DNA of 64,000 bases from Streptomyces sp. NBC_00820 (GCF_036347055.1 NZ_CP108882.1:3608501-3672500), one strand, 5' to 3'; positions 1 to 8,850 are shown, numbered from the stretch's first letter. Notes: a model not told the origin generated them from the letters alone. Program-made: numbers and translations.

Positions 1-2
1 CC

Positions 3-374
3 GAGCTGCGCGAACTGCTGCTCGGGCTCCAGCGGCTGAAACTGCCACCGCTGCTCGTGCAGATCGCCTCCTTCATGATCCGCTACGGCGACGTCATCAC
101 CGACGAGATGCGCCGGATGCGGATCGCGCGGGAGTCGCGCGGCTTCGAGGCGCGCGGCGTGCGGCACTGGGGTGTCCTCGCCAAGTCCGCCGGCGCGCTG
201 TTCATCCGCTCCTACGAGCGCGGGGAGCGCGTGCACCTGGCCATGGTGAGCCGGGGGTACGCCGGTTCGATGCCGGTCATCGACGAGGCGACCGCCTCCC
301 GCGCCCAGTGGCGTCACGCCCTCACGCTCCCCCTCACCGCCTTCGTCGTCTGCCTGCTGGGATGGATCCTGTGA
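3..374 (+). CDS. cbiQ: CbiQ-type energy-coupling-factor transporter membrane protein, 3' part
   Basis: The reading frame is open from the window edge, so the N-terminus is missing. About 123 residues remain. They carry the cytoplasmic coupling-helix region typical of EcfT/CbiQ (RRMRIARESRGF, then VSRGYAGSMP; the A-R-G-[FY] signatures that dock on the ATPases) and a last membrane helix (LTLPLTAFVVCLLGWIL). This protein would be the scaffold of a cobalt/nickel ECF importer. It is followed with overlap by the ATPase gene cbiO, as in other cbiMNQO operons. Substrate (Co or Ni) is inferred from the family only. Confidence 0.85.
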   Translation, partial: ELRELLLGLQRLKLPPLLVQIASFMIRYGDVITDEMRRMRIARESRGFEARGVRHWGVLAKSAGALFIRSYERGERVHLAMVSRGYAGSMPVIDEATASRAQWRHALTLPLTAFVVCLLGWIL

Positions 375-1126
375 CCGCACCCGCCTCTCTGGAGGTCTCC
401 GGCCTCGCCTTCGCCTACCCCGACGGCCACCAGGCCCTGTTCGGCGTGGACTTCTCGGTCGCGCGCGGCGAACGGGTCGCGCTGCTCGGCCCGAACGGCG
501 CCGGCAAGACCACCCTCGTCCTGCACCTGAACGGCATCCTCGGCGGCGGCACCGGCACGGTGACCGTGGCCGGACTGCCGGTCGGCAAGCGGCACATGGC
601 CGAGATCCGCCAGAAGGTCGGCATCGTCTTCCAGGACCCGGACGACCAGCTGTTCATGCCGACCGTCCGCGAGGACGTGGCCTTCGGCCCGGCGGCCGCC
701 GGGATCAAGGGGGCCGCGCTGGAGGAGCGGGTGCGCACCGCCCTGGAGCGGGTCGGCATGGCGGACTTCGCCGGCCGGCCCCCGCATCACCTGTCCTTCG
801 GGCAGCGCCGCCGGGTCGCCGTCGCCACCGTGCTCGCGATGGAGCCCGAGATCCTCGTCCTGGACGAGCCGTCCTCCAACCTCGACCCGGCCTCGCGGCG
901 CGAACTCGCCGAGATCCTGCGCTCCCTGGACGTCACGGTCCTCATGGTCACGCACGACCTGCCGTACGCCCTGGAGCTGTGCCCGCGCTCGCTGATCCTC
1001 AGCGACGGCGTGATCGCGGCGGACGGCCCGACCGGCGAGCTGCTCTCCGACGACGCCCTCATGCGGGCGAACCGCCTGGAGCTGCCCTTCGGCTTCTCGC
1101 CGAAGTCCGTGACAATGGGCGCGTGA
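362..1126 (+). CDS. cbiO: Energy-coupling-factor ABC transporter ATPase CbiO
   Basis: About 254 residues of a complete ABC ATPase: Walker A (GPNGAGKTT), Q-loop (FQDPDDQLF, the DDQ motif typical of ECF ATPases), signature (LSFGQRRRVA), Walker B (ILVLDEPSSNLDP) and H-loop (MVTHDL). It powers uptake of cobalt or nickel with the CbiQ scaffold. Two starts fit: ATG at 362, overlapping cbiQ by 13 bases, or GTG at 371, which gives the usual 4-base GTGA overlap. Its own stop overlaps the GTG of the next gene by 4 bases, so ohrR is translationally coupled to the transporter. Confidence 0.9.
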   Translation: MDPVTAPASLEVSGLAFAYPDGHQALFGVDFSVARGERVALLGPNGAGKTTLVLHLNGILGGGTGTVTVAGLPVGKRHMAEIRQKVGIVFQDPDDQLFMPTVREDVAFGPAAAGIKGAALEERVRTALERVGMADFAGRPPHHLSFGQRRRVAVATVLAMEPEILVLDEPSSNLDPASRRELAEILRSLDVTVLMVTHDLPYALELCPRSLILSDGVIAADGPTGELLSDDALMRANRLELPFGFSPKSVTMGA

Positions 1127-1599
1127 CGCGTCAAGACGAACGGGACGAGAACGAGGCCGCCGGGTCGCCGCTGCTGGACGACCAGCTGTGCTTCGCGCTG
1201 TACGCCGCCCAGCGCGCCGTGACCGCCGCCTACCGCCCGCTCCTCGACGACCTGGGGCTCACCTACCCGCAGTACCTCGTGCTGCTGGTCCTCTGGGAGC
1301 GCGGCGAGATCGGCGTGAAGGAGCTGGCGGGCGCCCTGCGCCTGGACTACGGGACCGTCTCGCCGCTGCTGAAGCGGCTGGAGGCGGCGGGCCTGGTCCG
1401 CCGGGAGCGCGCGGCGGCCGACGAGCGCTCGGTGCTCGTCACCTGCACCGGGCGCGGCGAGCAGCTCCAGGAGCGCGCGGCACGGCTGCCGGACGCCCTG
1501 CTCGCGGCGACGGGGCTCGACACGCGGGAGGTCGCGCGGCTGCGCGAGGACCTGTGGCGGCTCACCGAGCGTGTCGACGCGGCGGCGAACGGCCGCTGA
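1123..1599 (+). CDS. ohrR: MarR-family organic peroxide sensor OhrR
   Basis: 158 residues with the OhrR layout. The redox-sensing cysteine sits near the N-terminus in DDQLCFALY, followed by the conserved Y-K/R-PLLDxLGLTYPQYLVLLVLWE core and a winged helix-turn-helix (VKELAGALRLDYGTVSPLLKRLE). Known OhrR proteins repress ohr until this cysteine is oxidised by organic hydroperoxide. GTG 1123 is chosen because it overlaps the cbiO stop as GTGA and gives the family-length N-terminus. The ohr gene lies 278 bp downstream on the same strand, with a likely OhrR site between them. Confidence 0.9.
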   Translation: MTRQDERDENEAAGSPLLDDQLCFALYAAQRAVTAAYRPLLDDLGLTYPQYLVLLVLWERGEIGVKELAGALRLDYGTVSPLLKRLEAAGLVRRERAAADERSVLVTCTGRGEQLQERAARLPDALLAATGLDTREVARLREDLWRLTERVDAAANGR

Positions 1600-1830
1600 T
1601 CCCGGGCGGTCCCGCAATCGGCGCCGCCCCGGACCGGCCCGGACCGACCTGGGCCGACCTGGGCCGACCCCGCACTGACCTGCGGCAACTCCCTCAGGGC
1701 GCCTCCGCCCGTCCACGATCTCCTTCCGGCCCTCTTCCGGTCCGCTTCCGGTCGCTTTCGATTCGCCCTCGCCGCGGGGTTACCCACGGTTGCCACCCCT
1801 GCCGACAACCGCACCCTGACGAGCCATTAC

Positions 1831-1854
1831 CTTGTGCACGATGTACTTGTGCAC
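1831..1854. promoter_or_regulatory. Probable OhrR operator: direct repeat of CTTGTGCAC
   Basis: The 9-mer CTTGTGCAC occurs at 1831-1839 and again at 1846-1854, 15 bp apart. Each copy contains the palindrome GTGCAC. The pair lies 24 bp before the ohr ATG and downstream of ohrR. Placement fits peroxide-responsive repression of ohr; binding by OhrR is inferred. Confidence 0.5.
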
Positions 1855-1877
1855 CACCTGATCTGGGGAGGCAGGCC

Positions 1878-2336
1878 ATGACCGACGGCACCGCATCGGA
1901 CACCGGTGTCGACACCCGTCCGACGAAGATCATGTACGTCGCCGAGGCCACCGCCCACGGCGGCCGGGACGGGTACGTCACCAGCCAGGACGGCCGGATC
2001 GGACTGAAGGTCACGATGCCGCCGGAGCTGGGCGGCGCCGGCGACGGCACCAACCCGGAACAGCTGTTCGCGGCCGGTTACAGCTCCTGTTTCCACAACG
2101 CGCTGATCCTCGTCGGCAACCGCGCGGGCTACGACCTGACCGGCTCCACGGTCGCCGCGAAGGTGGGCATCGGCCCGAACCGGCAGCACGGCTACGGCCT
2201 GGCGGTCGCCCTCAGCGTCTCCCTGCCGGTCCTGGACCAGGAGGTCGCGGCGCGACTGGTGGACGCGGCACACCAGGTGTGCCCGTACTCGAACGCCACC
2301 CGGGGCAACATCGACGTAACGATCGTCCTCGGCTAG
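1878..2336 (+). CDS. ohr: Organic hydroperoxide resistance protein, Ohr/OsmC family
   Basis: 152 residues of a typical Ohr peroxidase. Both redox cysteines are present in family context: YSSCFHNAL and, near the C-terminus, VCPYSNATRGN. Ohr reduces organic hydroperoxides to alcohols using lipoylated partners. The ATG at 1878 follows a GGGAGGCAGG-type ribosome site. The first 18 residues are a hydrophilic extension, slightly longer than usual. Pairing with ohrR upstream supports the function. Confidence 0.93.
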   Translation: MTDGTASDTGVDTRPTKIMYVAEATAHGGRDGYVTSQDGRIGLKVTMPPELGGAGDGTNPEQLFAAGYSSCFHNALILVGNRAGYDLTGSTVAAKVGIGPNRQHGYGLAVALSVSLPVLDQEVAARLVDAAHQVCPYSNATRGNIDVTIVLG

Positions 2337-2411
2337 CTGCACGAAGGAATCCCAGGCTTTGGGTGGGTGTTGGGCCCGCTGTCGAAGGCGAGCCGAGGGA
2401 AGTGAGCGAAC

Positions 2412-3605
2412 GTGAAGGTCGTCGAGGGCGTCGATGGCGTCGTGAACGGCGTGGTGGCCGAGGGCTTCGAGCCGGTCGGGGAGGCCTTCGCGGCGAACTT
2501 CGCGCTGCTCGGCGAACGGGGCGCTGCCGTCACCGTGTACCGGGGCGGCCGCAAGGTCGTCGACCTCCGGGGCGGGACCAAGGACGTGGACGGCACCGCG
2601 CCCTGGGAGCCCGGCACCGCGCAGATAGTCCGCTCGGCGACCAAGGGCGTCGCCGCCACCGCGCTCCTGCTGCTGCACCAGCGCGGCGAACTGGACCTGG
2701 ACGCCCCGGTGGCCGCCTACTGGCCCGAGTACAAGGCGGCCGGCAAGGAGCACACCCTCGTACGGCACCTGCTCGCGCACCGCGCCGGCGTGCCGGTGCT
2801 GGACCGGCCGCTGACTCCCGCGCAGGCGGCCGACCCGGACCTCGGCGCGGCGGCCGTCGCGGACCAGGCACCGGCCTGGGAGCCGGGCACGGACCACGGC
2901 TACCACGCGCAGACCTACAGCTGGCTGACCGGCGAGCTGATCCGGCGGATCACCGGGCGCCCGGCCGGCGAGTGGATCGCCGCCGAGATCGCCGCGCCCA
3001 CCGGTGCCGGGCTGTGGCTCGGGCTGCCGGAGGCGGAGCAGGCGCGCGTGGGCCGCGTCGGCCCGGTGGAGCCGCCCGAGACGGCCGGCGCCCTGAAGAC
3101 CCGGCCCAAGCGCGCGGTCGCCGAGGCCTACGCCGACCCCGGGTCACTGACCCGCCGCGCCTTCGCCGCGATCACCCCGCTCCCGGACGAGAACGCGCCC
3201 GCCTACCGCGCCGCCGCGCTGCCCGCCTCCAACGGCATCGCCACCGCCGACGGCCTGGCCCGCGTCTACGCCTCGCTGATCGGCGAAGTGGAGGCCGGCA
3301 CCCGCCTGTTCACGCCGGAGACCATGGAACTGGCGCGCGGGGAGCAGTCCGCCGGACCCGACCGGGTCCTCGTGGTGGGCACCCGGTTCGGCCTCGGCTA
3401 CATGCTGCACGGGGCCGCCTCCCCGCTGCTGTCCGCCGGCTCCTTCGGACACCCGGGCCGGGGCGGCGCCCTCGCGTTCGCCGACCCGGAGACGGGCATC
3501 GCCTTCGGCTATGTCACCAACGGTTTCCGCAAGAGCGTGACGGCGGACCCGAGGGCGCAGGCCCTGGTACGGGCGGTCCGCACGTCGCTCACGACGCTCG
3601 GGTAA
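2412..3605 (+). CDS. Serine beta-lactamase-fold hydrolase (class C / EstB-like)
   Basis: 397 residues of the beta-lactamase/transpeptidase-like fold. The SxxK nucleophile motif is SATK (about residue 76), the second motif is the esterase-like YSW in HAQTYSWLTGELI, and the third-box equivalent is SFGHPGRGG near the C-terminus. No signal peptide is seen, so it is probably cytoplasmic, like EstB-type esterases and related carboxylesterases. Start is GTG 2412. Its natural substrate is unknown, and nothing here shows antibiotic hydrolysis. Confidence 0.8.
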   Translation: MKVVEGVDGVVNGVVAEGFEPVGEAFAANFALLGERGAAVTVYRGGRKVVDLRGGTKDVDGTAPWEPGTAQIVRSATKGVAATALLLLHQRGELDLDAPVAAYWPEYKAAGKEHTLVRHLLAHRAGVPVLDRPLTPAQAADPDLGAAAVADQAPAWEPGTDHGYHAQTYSWLTGELIRRITGRPAGEWIAAEIAAPTGAGLWLGLPEAEQARVGRVGPVEPPETAGALKTRPKRAVAEAYADPGSLTRRAFAAITPLPDENAPAYRAAALPASNGIATADGLARVYASLIGEVEAGTRLFTPETMELARGEQSAGPDRVLVVGTRFGLGYMLHGAASPLLSAGSFGHPGRGGALAFADPETGIAFGYVTNGFRKSVTADPRAQALVRAVRTSLTTLG

Positions 3606-3639
3606 GGGGCTACGCCCGCAGACGCGGCCCCTCTGACGA

Positions 3640-3746
3640 CCTTCTGACGCGGGCCTTCAGACTCAGACCTTCTGACCTGGGCCTTCTGGGTCTGGGCCTT
3701 CGGGTCTGGGCCTTCGGGTCTGGGCCTTCTGACCCTGGCCTTCAGA
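3640..3746. repeat. Tandem repeat, about 15-bp unit TCTGGGCCTTCGGG
   Basis: Between the hydrolase and DUF1876 genes, degenerate copies of a 15-bp unit (tctgggccttcgggt and variants with ttctg) run head to tail about six times. The array overlaps the 3' end of the DUF1876 gene by a few bases. No gene or clear terminator is seen in it. Confidence 0.7.
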
Positions 3747-4017
3747 CGTGGATCGGATGCGAGATCCGTCCGGAGTCCTCGTCTATCTCCTCGTGCGCCT
3801 TGGCCAGCAGCCGCATGGCCAGTTCGTTGAGGGCGCGGGCACCCGCTATCTCCTCGCCGACCCGCGGCTGGTTCGCGTCCACGGTGTGCCGGCTGGCATG
3901 CCCGTGGGTGCGGACCTCGTTGCCGTCGGGCAACCGCAGCAGGGCGACCGCCCGCGTGTGCAGATCGTCTTCCTGGAACTCCATCTCGACGTGCCATCCC
4001 ACAGGGGCGTGTGTCAT
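3742..4017 (-). CDS. DUF1876 family protein
   Basis: 91 residues beginning MTHAPVGWHVEMEFQEDD. The pattern of an alternating beta strand, TRAVALLRLPDG, then GHASRHTVD and a C-terminal helix (ARALNELAMRLLAKAHEEI) matches the DUF1876 family of small dsRBD-like actinobacterial proteins (Rv2632c relatives). ATG 4017 is chosen over a longer frame because a strong GGAGGT site lies 7 bases upstream. The gene stands alone. Function is unknown; the family is often linked to stress. Confidence 0.8.
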   Translation of the reverse strand: MTHAPVGWHVEMEFQEDDLHTRAVALLRLPDGNEVRTHGHASRHTVDANQPRVGEEIAGARALNELAMRLLAKAHEEIDEDSGRISHPIHV

Positions 4018-4133
4018 GTCGACCACCTCCGGAAAAACCACCGAACCCCGGTGATTCCAGGGTGCTCCCCGGGGCGCGGAACGTCACATCGGCGACTCGC
4101 GCCCGCACCGCACCGGACGCCGTCCGCTCCCCG

Positions 4134-4190
4134 GATCAGTCCCCGATCAGTCCCCGATCAGCCCCCGATCAGTCCTCGATCAGTCCCCGG
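4134..4190. repeat. Tandem repeat of GATCAGTCCCC (11 bp)
   Basis: About five near-perfect copies of gatcagtcccc/gatcagccccc occur at the 3' end of the dehydrogenase gene. The array enters the coding region, and its last copy supplies the TGA stop of that gene. Confidence 0.75.
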
Positions 4191-5070
4191 ACTTCTCGTC
4201 GAAGCTGGCGAAGTAGGCGGCGACCATGTCCTCGTCGGCGTGTCCCTGGGCCGCGGCCCGGGCGAGGCGTTCGGCGGTCGCGGCGGCCACGTCCAGCCGT
4301 ACGCCGTTGCGCTCGCCCGCCTCGACGATCAGCCGCGCGTCCTTCTCGGCGGTGGCCACGGCGAAGGAGGCCGGGCTCAGCTTGCCGTCGAGCACCAGCG
4401 CGGACTTGGCCCGCAGGTACCCCATGTCCAGCGGGCCGCCCTCGATGAGGTCGAAGAAGTCCCGCGGGTCGACGCCGAGCGCCTGGGAGAGGGCCAGCAC
4501 CTCGCCGGTCGCCGCGGTGGCCGCGAGCACCCAGCTGTTGGCCACCAGCTTCAGCCGGCTCGCGCTGCCCGCGGCCCCGTCCGCTCCGGTCCACACGGTC
4601 CTGGCGCCGACCGCGTCGAAGACGGGCGTGACCGTCTCGCGGCCCTCCTCGGGCCCTGCTGCCAGTACGGTCAGCTGACCGGCCTCGGCGGGCTGACGGG
4701 TGCCGAGGACGGGGGCGTCGTAGAACACCAGCCCGTACTCGCGGGCGAAGGCGGCCAGGTCGCCGACCAGCTCGGTCCCGGCGGTGGTGCACTGCGCCCA
4801 CACCAGGCCCGCGCGCAGCGCGGGGGCGGCCTCGCGCATGGCCTGGAGGACGCTGTCGCCGTCGTACAGCATGGTCAGGACGACGTCGGCGCCCTCGACG
4901 GCCTCGGCGGGCGTGCCGGTCACCCGGATCCCGTCCGCGGCCAGCGGCTCGGCCTTCGCACGGGTGCGGTTCCAGGCCCTGACGCCGAGCCCGGCCCGGG
5001 CCAGGTTGCGGGCCATGGCGGCCCCCATGATGCCGGTGCCAAGGACGGCGACGGTCGGCTTGTCGGTCAT
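4180..5070 (-). CDS. NAD(P)-dependent oxidoreductase, 3-hydroxyisobutyrate dehydrogenase family
   Basis: About 296 residues. The N-terminal Rossmann motif is VAVLGTGIMGAAMARNLARAG. The family substrate-binding region is degenerate (FYDAPVLGTRQPAEAGQLTVLAAG), and the catalytic lysine region reads ASRLKLVANSWVLAATAATGEVLAL. These match beta-hydroxyacid dehydrogenases that oxidise 3-hydroxyisobutyrate-type acids. The ATG at 5070 follows AAGGAGCAGTTC; a further in-frame ATG at 5118 is less well supported. The EamA transporter gene ends 53 bp upstream and may be co-transcribed. The substrate is not deducible. Confidence 0.83.
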   Translation of the reverse strand: MTDKPTVAVLGTGIMGAAMARNLARAGLGVRAWNRTRAKAEPLAADGIRVTGTPAEAVEGADVVLTMLYDGDSVLQAMREAAPALRAGLVWAQCTTAGTELVGDLAAFAREYGLVFYDAPVLGTRQPAEAGQLTVLAAGPEEGRETVTPVFDAVGARTVWTGADGAAGSASRLKLVANSWVLAATAATGEVLALSQALGVDPRDFFDLIEGGPLDMGYLRAKSALVLDGKLSPASFAVATAEKDARLIVEAGERNGVRLDVAAATAERLARAAAQGHADEDMVAAYFASFDEKSGD

Positions 5071-5122
5071 GAACTGCTCCTTGTCGAGCGGTGCGGAAGC
5101 GCTGTGATCACCTGTCATCTTC

Positions 5123-5968
5123 CTACCCGGCGTGCAGCATCAGCCCGATCCCGACGACCAGCAGGCCCGCCGCCGCGATACGGGGTGCCCCGAACCGCTC
5201 CTTGAAGAAGAGCGCGCCGATGGCCGCGCCGACGATGATCGAGGACTCGCGCAGGGCGGCGACGGGGGCGAGTGCGGCGCGGGTCTGGGCCCACAGGACG
5301 AGGGCGTAGGCGGCGACGGAGAGCGCCGCGCCGAGCAGGCCGAGGCCGGCGTACGGGCGCAGCAGGCGGACGGTTTCGCCGCGCAGGCGCACGTACATGT
5401 ACGCGGGGATGAAGGCGCCCTGGAGAGCCATCAGCCAGGCGATGTAGCCGAGCGGGGTGTGGGCGGTGCGTACGCCCATGCCGTCGATCACCGTGTACAC
5501 GGCGATCGTCAGCCCGGTCGCGAGGGCGGCGCCGATCGCGGCCCAGTTCGGCCGGTGCCCGCGCAGTCCCCACAGTCCGACGCCGCCGAGCCCGAGGCAG
5601 GACACGGCGATCCCGGCCAGCGCCCAGCCGCCGGGCACCTCGTGTGCGAACAGGGCCGCCAGGACGGTCACCACCAGCGGTGCGCTGCCGCGCGCGAGCG
5701 GGTAGGCCTGCCCGAAGTCGCCCAGCCGGAACGAGGTCATCAGCAGCGCGTAGTAGGCGACGTGGACGCAGGCGGAGGTGAGCAGGAACGGCCAGGCGGG
5801 GCCCGCCGGGAACGCCGTGAACGGCGTCAGCGCCAGCCCGATCAGCAGCCCGCCGCCGGAGATCAGCGTGAAGCCGACGAGTTTGTCGGTGATGCGGTGG
5901 GCGATCGCGTTCCAGCCGGCGTGCGTGAAGGCCGCGAGCAGTACGGCGGCCGTGACCAGCGGGGTCAC
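5123..5968 (-). CDS. EamA/DMT-family transporter
   Basis: 281 residues forming about ten hydrophobic helices in two related halves, the drug/metabolite transporter layout (LVTAAVLLAAFTHAGWNAIA at the start; ALRESSIIVGAAIGALFFKE in the second EamA repeat, a typical signature). It is expected to export or import small metabolites across the cytoplasmic membrane. GTG 5968 is chosen because it overlaps the ybaK-like stop as GTGA; the long upstream frame is antisense-like filler. No substrate can be assigned. Confidence 0.83.
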   Translation of the reverse strand: MTPLVTAAVLLAAFTHAGWNAIAHRITDKLVGFTLISGGGLLIGLALTPFTAFPAGPAWPFLLTSACVHVAYYALLMTSFRLGDFGQAYPLARGSAPLVVTVLAALFAHEVPGGWALAGIAVSCLGLGGVGLWGLRGHRPNWAAIGAALATGLTIAVYTVIDGMGVRTAHTPLGYIAWLMALQGAFIPAYMYVRLRGETVRLLRPYAGLGLLGAALSVAAYALVLWAQTRAALAPVAALRESSIIVGAAIGALFFKERFGAPRIAAAGLLVVGIGLMLHAG

Positions 5969-6516
5969 TCGGCGGACTCGCGCACGTCGACCAGGGTGGC
6001 GCCCGCGTGGGCGACCAGTTCCTTCGGCCCGACCGGGAAGACGGTGTACGGCGTCCCGGCCGCCGCCCACACCAGGTCGTGCGCGAGCAGTGAGCGGTCG
6101 GCGAGGACGCGGGTGCGTGTGCGGTGCCCGAAGGGCGGTACGCCGCCGATGGCGTACCCGGTGGTCTCGCGTACGACGGCGGCGTCGGCCCGGGTGACCT
6201 TCCGCGCCCCGAGCTCCTCCCGCACCCGCTCCACGTCCACCCGCGAGGCACCGTCCATCAGCACCAGCACCGGAACTCCCTCCCCAGGCTCTCGGTCTCG
6301 ATCGAGCAGGGGGGACCCCCAGGCGACGAAGATCAACGACTTGCAGATCTGGCTCAGTTCGCACCCGATCGCGGTGGCGGCCTCGGCCGCGGTGCGCGTC
6401 GCCTCGGGGAACCGGCGGGTACGGGCGAGCAGTTCGTCGAGCCCGAGGGCGCGCAGCGCCTCGGCGAATCGGGGGTGGGCTCCGGACTCTTCGGCGTCAG
6501 TGGCGGCTGTCGTCAT
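5965..6516 (-). CDS. YbaK/ProX-type aminoacyl-tRNA deacylase with an in-frame repeat insertion
   Basis: 183 residues of the YbaK/EbsC fold. It has the helical start, the conserved ICKSLIFVAWG strand with the editing-site lysine, ARKVTRADAAVVRETTGYAIGGVPPFGH and the closing DLVWAAAGTPYTVFPVGPKEL. Members hydrolyse mischarged tRNAs such as Ala- or Cys-tRNA(Pro). Between CKSLIFVAWG and VPVLVLMDGA the protein has an extra segment (GSPLLDRDREPGEG) encoded by a dispersed palindromic repeat. ATG 6516 fits the family N-terminus. It is coupled to the EamA gene by a 4-base overlap. Confidence 0.85.
   Translation of the reverse strand: MTTAATDAEESGAHPRFAEALRALGLDELLARTRRFPEATRTAAEAATAIGCELSQICKSLIFVAWGSPLLDRDREPGEGVPVLVLMDGASRVDVERVREELGARKVTRADAAVVRETTGYAIGGVPPFGHRTRTRVLADRSLLAHDLVWAAAGTPYTVFPVGPKELVAHAGATLVDVRESAE
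6279..6322. repeat. Dispersed palindromic repeat inside the ybaK-like gene
   Basis: A 44-bp sequence starting CTCCCCAGGCTCTCGG and ending GAGCAGGGGGGACCCCC. It is the reverse complement, with few changes, of the copy at 50706-50748, and is related to copies at 15891-15928 and 35707-35742. It is read in frame and adds about 14 residues to the deacylase. Confidence 0.75.
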
Positions 6517-6639
6517 GCGAGGCACGCTAGCGGTCACCGCGGGGGGCGGGCGAGCAGAAAAGAGCCGGTGAGGGCGCCCCGTCCCCACGGAGCCCTCACC
6601 GGCGGTCTGTTGACGAGCGGTCGTCGGACGACCGGTACG

Positions 6640-8850
6640 TCAGGCGCGTACGAGCTGCTTCACCTCATCGGGGTCGGACTCGGCGCGCAGACCCTCGCCC
6701 TCGACGTCGACGTTGGGCAGGACGCGGTCCAGCCACCTCGGCAGCCACCAGGCCCGCTTGCCGAGCAGTGCGAGCACCGCCGGGACGATGGCCATGCGGA
6801 CGACGAACGCGTCGAAGAAGACGGCGATGGCGAGGCCGAAGCCGATCATCTTGATCATCGCCTCGCTGGAGCCGATGAAGCCGGAGAAGACGGCGATCAT
6901 GATGACGGCGGCGGCGGTGACCACGCGTGCGCTGTACTTGAAGCCGGTCACGACGGCCTGCCTCGGCTTCTCGCCGTGGACGTAGGCCTCCCGCATGCGG
7001 GTCACGAGGAACACCTCGTAGTCCATGGCGAGTCCGAAGACCACGCCGACCATGAAGATCGGCATCATCGACATGACCGGGCCGGTCTCCTCGACGTTCA
7101 TCAGGCCGGACAGCCAGCCCCACTGGAAGACCGCGACCACGGCGCCGAGGGCCGCCAGCACGCTGAGCAGGAAGCCGAGGGCCGCCTTCAGCGGGACGAG
7201 GACGGAGCGGAAGACCACGATCAGCAGGAGGAAGGCGAGGCCGACCACCAGGGCGAGGTAGGGCAGCAGGGCGTCGTTCAGCTTCTGCGAGACGTCGATG
7301 TTCATCGCCGTCGCACCGGTGACCAGCACCTTCGCGTCGGTCGCGGAGGTGATGCCGGCGCCCTTGCCGCGGATGGCGTGCACCAGGTCCTCGGTGGTGG
7401 CCGAGGACGGCTTGGAGTTCGGCACGACGGTGATCGTCGCGGTGTCGCCGGCCTTGTTGGGCATCGCCGGGGTGACCGTGACGACGTCCGTCAGGCCCTT
7501 GATCTCGTCGCCGACCTTGGTGAAGGCCGCCTTCGGGTCGTGGCTGTCCTTGGCGTCGACGACGACCATCAGCGGGCCGTTGAAGCCCGGGCCGAAGCCC
7601 TCGGAGAGCAGGTCGTAGGCGCGGCGCTGGGTGGTGGAGACCGGCTGGGAGCCGTCGTCGGGCAGGCCCAGCTGGAGGGAGGCGGCCGGCACCGCGGCGG
7701 CGCCGAGGCCGACCACGCCGAGCAGCAGGACGGCGACCGGGCGCCGTACGACGAAGCTCGCCCAGCGGGTACCCATGTTCGGGCGGGACCGCTTCTGCTC
7801 GCTCTTCGCGCGCCCGCCGCCGAGCAGCCTGCTCTTCTCGCCGGCCGGCTTGATCCTGCGGCCGGCGTAGCCGAGGAGCGCAGGGATCAGGGTGAGGGCG
7901 ATGAGGACGGCGATGACGACGGTGCCCGCGGCGGCCACGCCCATCTTGGTCAGCATCGGGATGTTGACCACGGACAGGCCGACCAGGGCGATGACGACGG
8001 TCAGGCCCGCGAAGACCACCGCCGAGCCGGCCGTGCCGACGGCCCGTCCGGCGGCCTCCTCGCGCTCGCGGCCCTCGGCGAGTTCGGCGCGGTAGCGGGA
8101 GACGATGAACAGGGCGTAGTCGATGCCGACGGCGAGGCCGATCATCGTCGCCAGGGTGGAGGTGGTGGAGCCCAGGTCGAGGGGGTTGGCCAGCGCGGCG
8201 ATCGTGGAGACGCCGATGCCGACGCCGATGATCGCGGTCAGCAGCGGGAGTCCGGCGGCCAGCAGCGAACCGAAGGTGATCACGAGGACGACGGCGGCGA
8301 TCGCAATGCCGATGACCTCGCTGGAGCCGGTCTCGGGGGCGGCGCTCAGTGCGTCACCGCCGACCTCGACGGTCAGCCCGCCGTGCCGGGCGTCCTGCGC
8401 GGCCGCCTTCAGCGCGTCCCGGGAGGAGTCCTTCAGCTCCATGCCGGAGACCTTGTACTTCACCGACGCGTAGGCGATCCGGCCGTCCTTGCTGACGGCG
8501 TGCCCGGCGTAGGGGTCGGCGACGGAGGCGACCTCGGAGCCGTTGCCCAGCTCCTTGACGGTCTTCTCGACGGTCGCCTTGTTGCCGGCGTCCGTCATCT
8601 TCTCGCCGCTCGGCGCCTTGAAGACGACGCGTGCGGTCGCGCCGTCGGCGCTCATCCCGGGGAAGCGCTGTTCCAGCAGGTCGAAGGCCTTCTGCGCCTC
8701 GGTGCCGGGGATCGAGAAGGACGAGTTGCCAGGGGCCGGCGCGGAGGCCGCGCCCACTCCGGCGAGGGTCAGCAGCGCCACCCATATGAGGGCGGCGAAG
8801 TGCCGTCGCCGGAAGGCGAGCCGGCCGATTCTGTAGAGGAACGTGGCCAC
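6640..8850 (-). CDS. MMPL-family RND exporter
   Basis: 736 residues with the duplicated MMPL layout: one N-terminal membrane helix (HFAALIWVALLTLAGVG), a large extracellular loop, then a helix bundle with the GLAVGIDYALFIVSRYRAEL motif, followed by a repeat of both parts (VGVVFGLAMDYEVFLVTRMREAY in the second half). This is the actinobacterial MmpL/ActII-ORF3 class, which exports lipids or drugs using the proton gradient. GTG start at 8850. A TetR gene lies 143 bp upstream on the same strand and probably controls it. Confidence 0.92.
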   Translation of the reverse strand: MATFLYRIGRLAFRRRHFAALIWVALLTLAGVGAASAPAPGNSSFSIPGTEAQKAFDLLEQRFPGMSADGATARVVFKAPSGEKMTDAGNKATVEKTVKELGNGSEVASVADPYAGHAVSKDGRIAYASVKYKVSGMELKDSSRDALKAAAQDARHGGLTVEVGGDALSAAPETGSSEVIGIAIAAVVLVITFGSLLAAGLPLLTAIIGVGIGVSTIAALANPLDLGSTTSTLATMIGLAVGIDYALFIVSRYRAELAEGREREEAAGRAVGTAGSAVVFAGLTVVIALVGLSVVNIPMLTKMGVAAAGTVVIAVLIALTLIPALLGYAGRRIKPAGEKSRLLGGGRAKSEQKRSRPNMGTRWASFVVRRPVAVLLLGVVGLGAAAVPAASLQLGLPDDGSQPVSTTQRRAYDLLSEGFGPGFNGPLMVVVDAKDSHDPKAAFTKVGDEIKGLTDVVTVTPAMPNKAGDTATITVVPNSKPSSATTEDLVHAIRGKGAGITSATDAKVLVTGATAMNIDVSQKLNDALLPYLALVVGLAFLLLIVVFRSVLVPLKAALGFLLSVLAALGAVVAVFQWGWLSGLMNVEETGPVMSMMPIFMVGVVFGLAMDYEVFLVTRMREAYVHGEKPRQAVVTGFKYSARVVTAAAVIMIAVFSGFIGSSEAMIKMIGFGLAIAVFFDAFVVRMAIVPAVLALLGKRAWWLPRWLDRVLPNVDVEGEGLRAESDPDEVKQLVRA

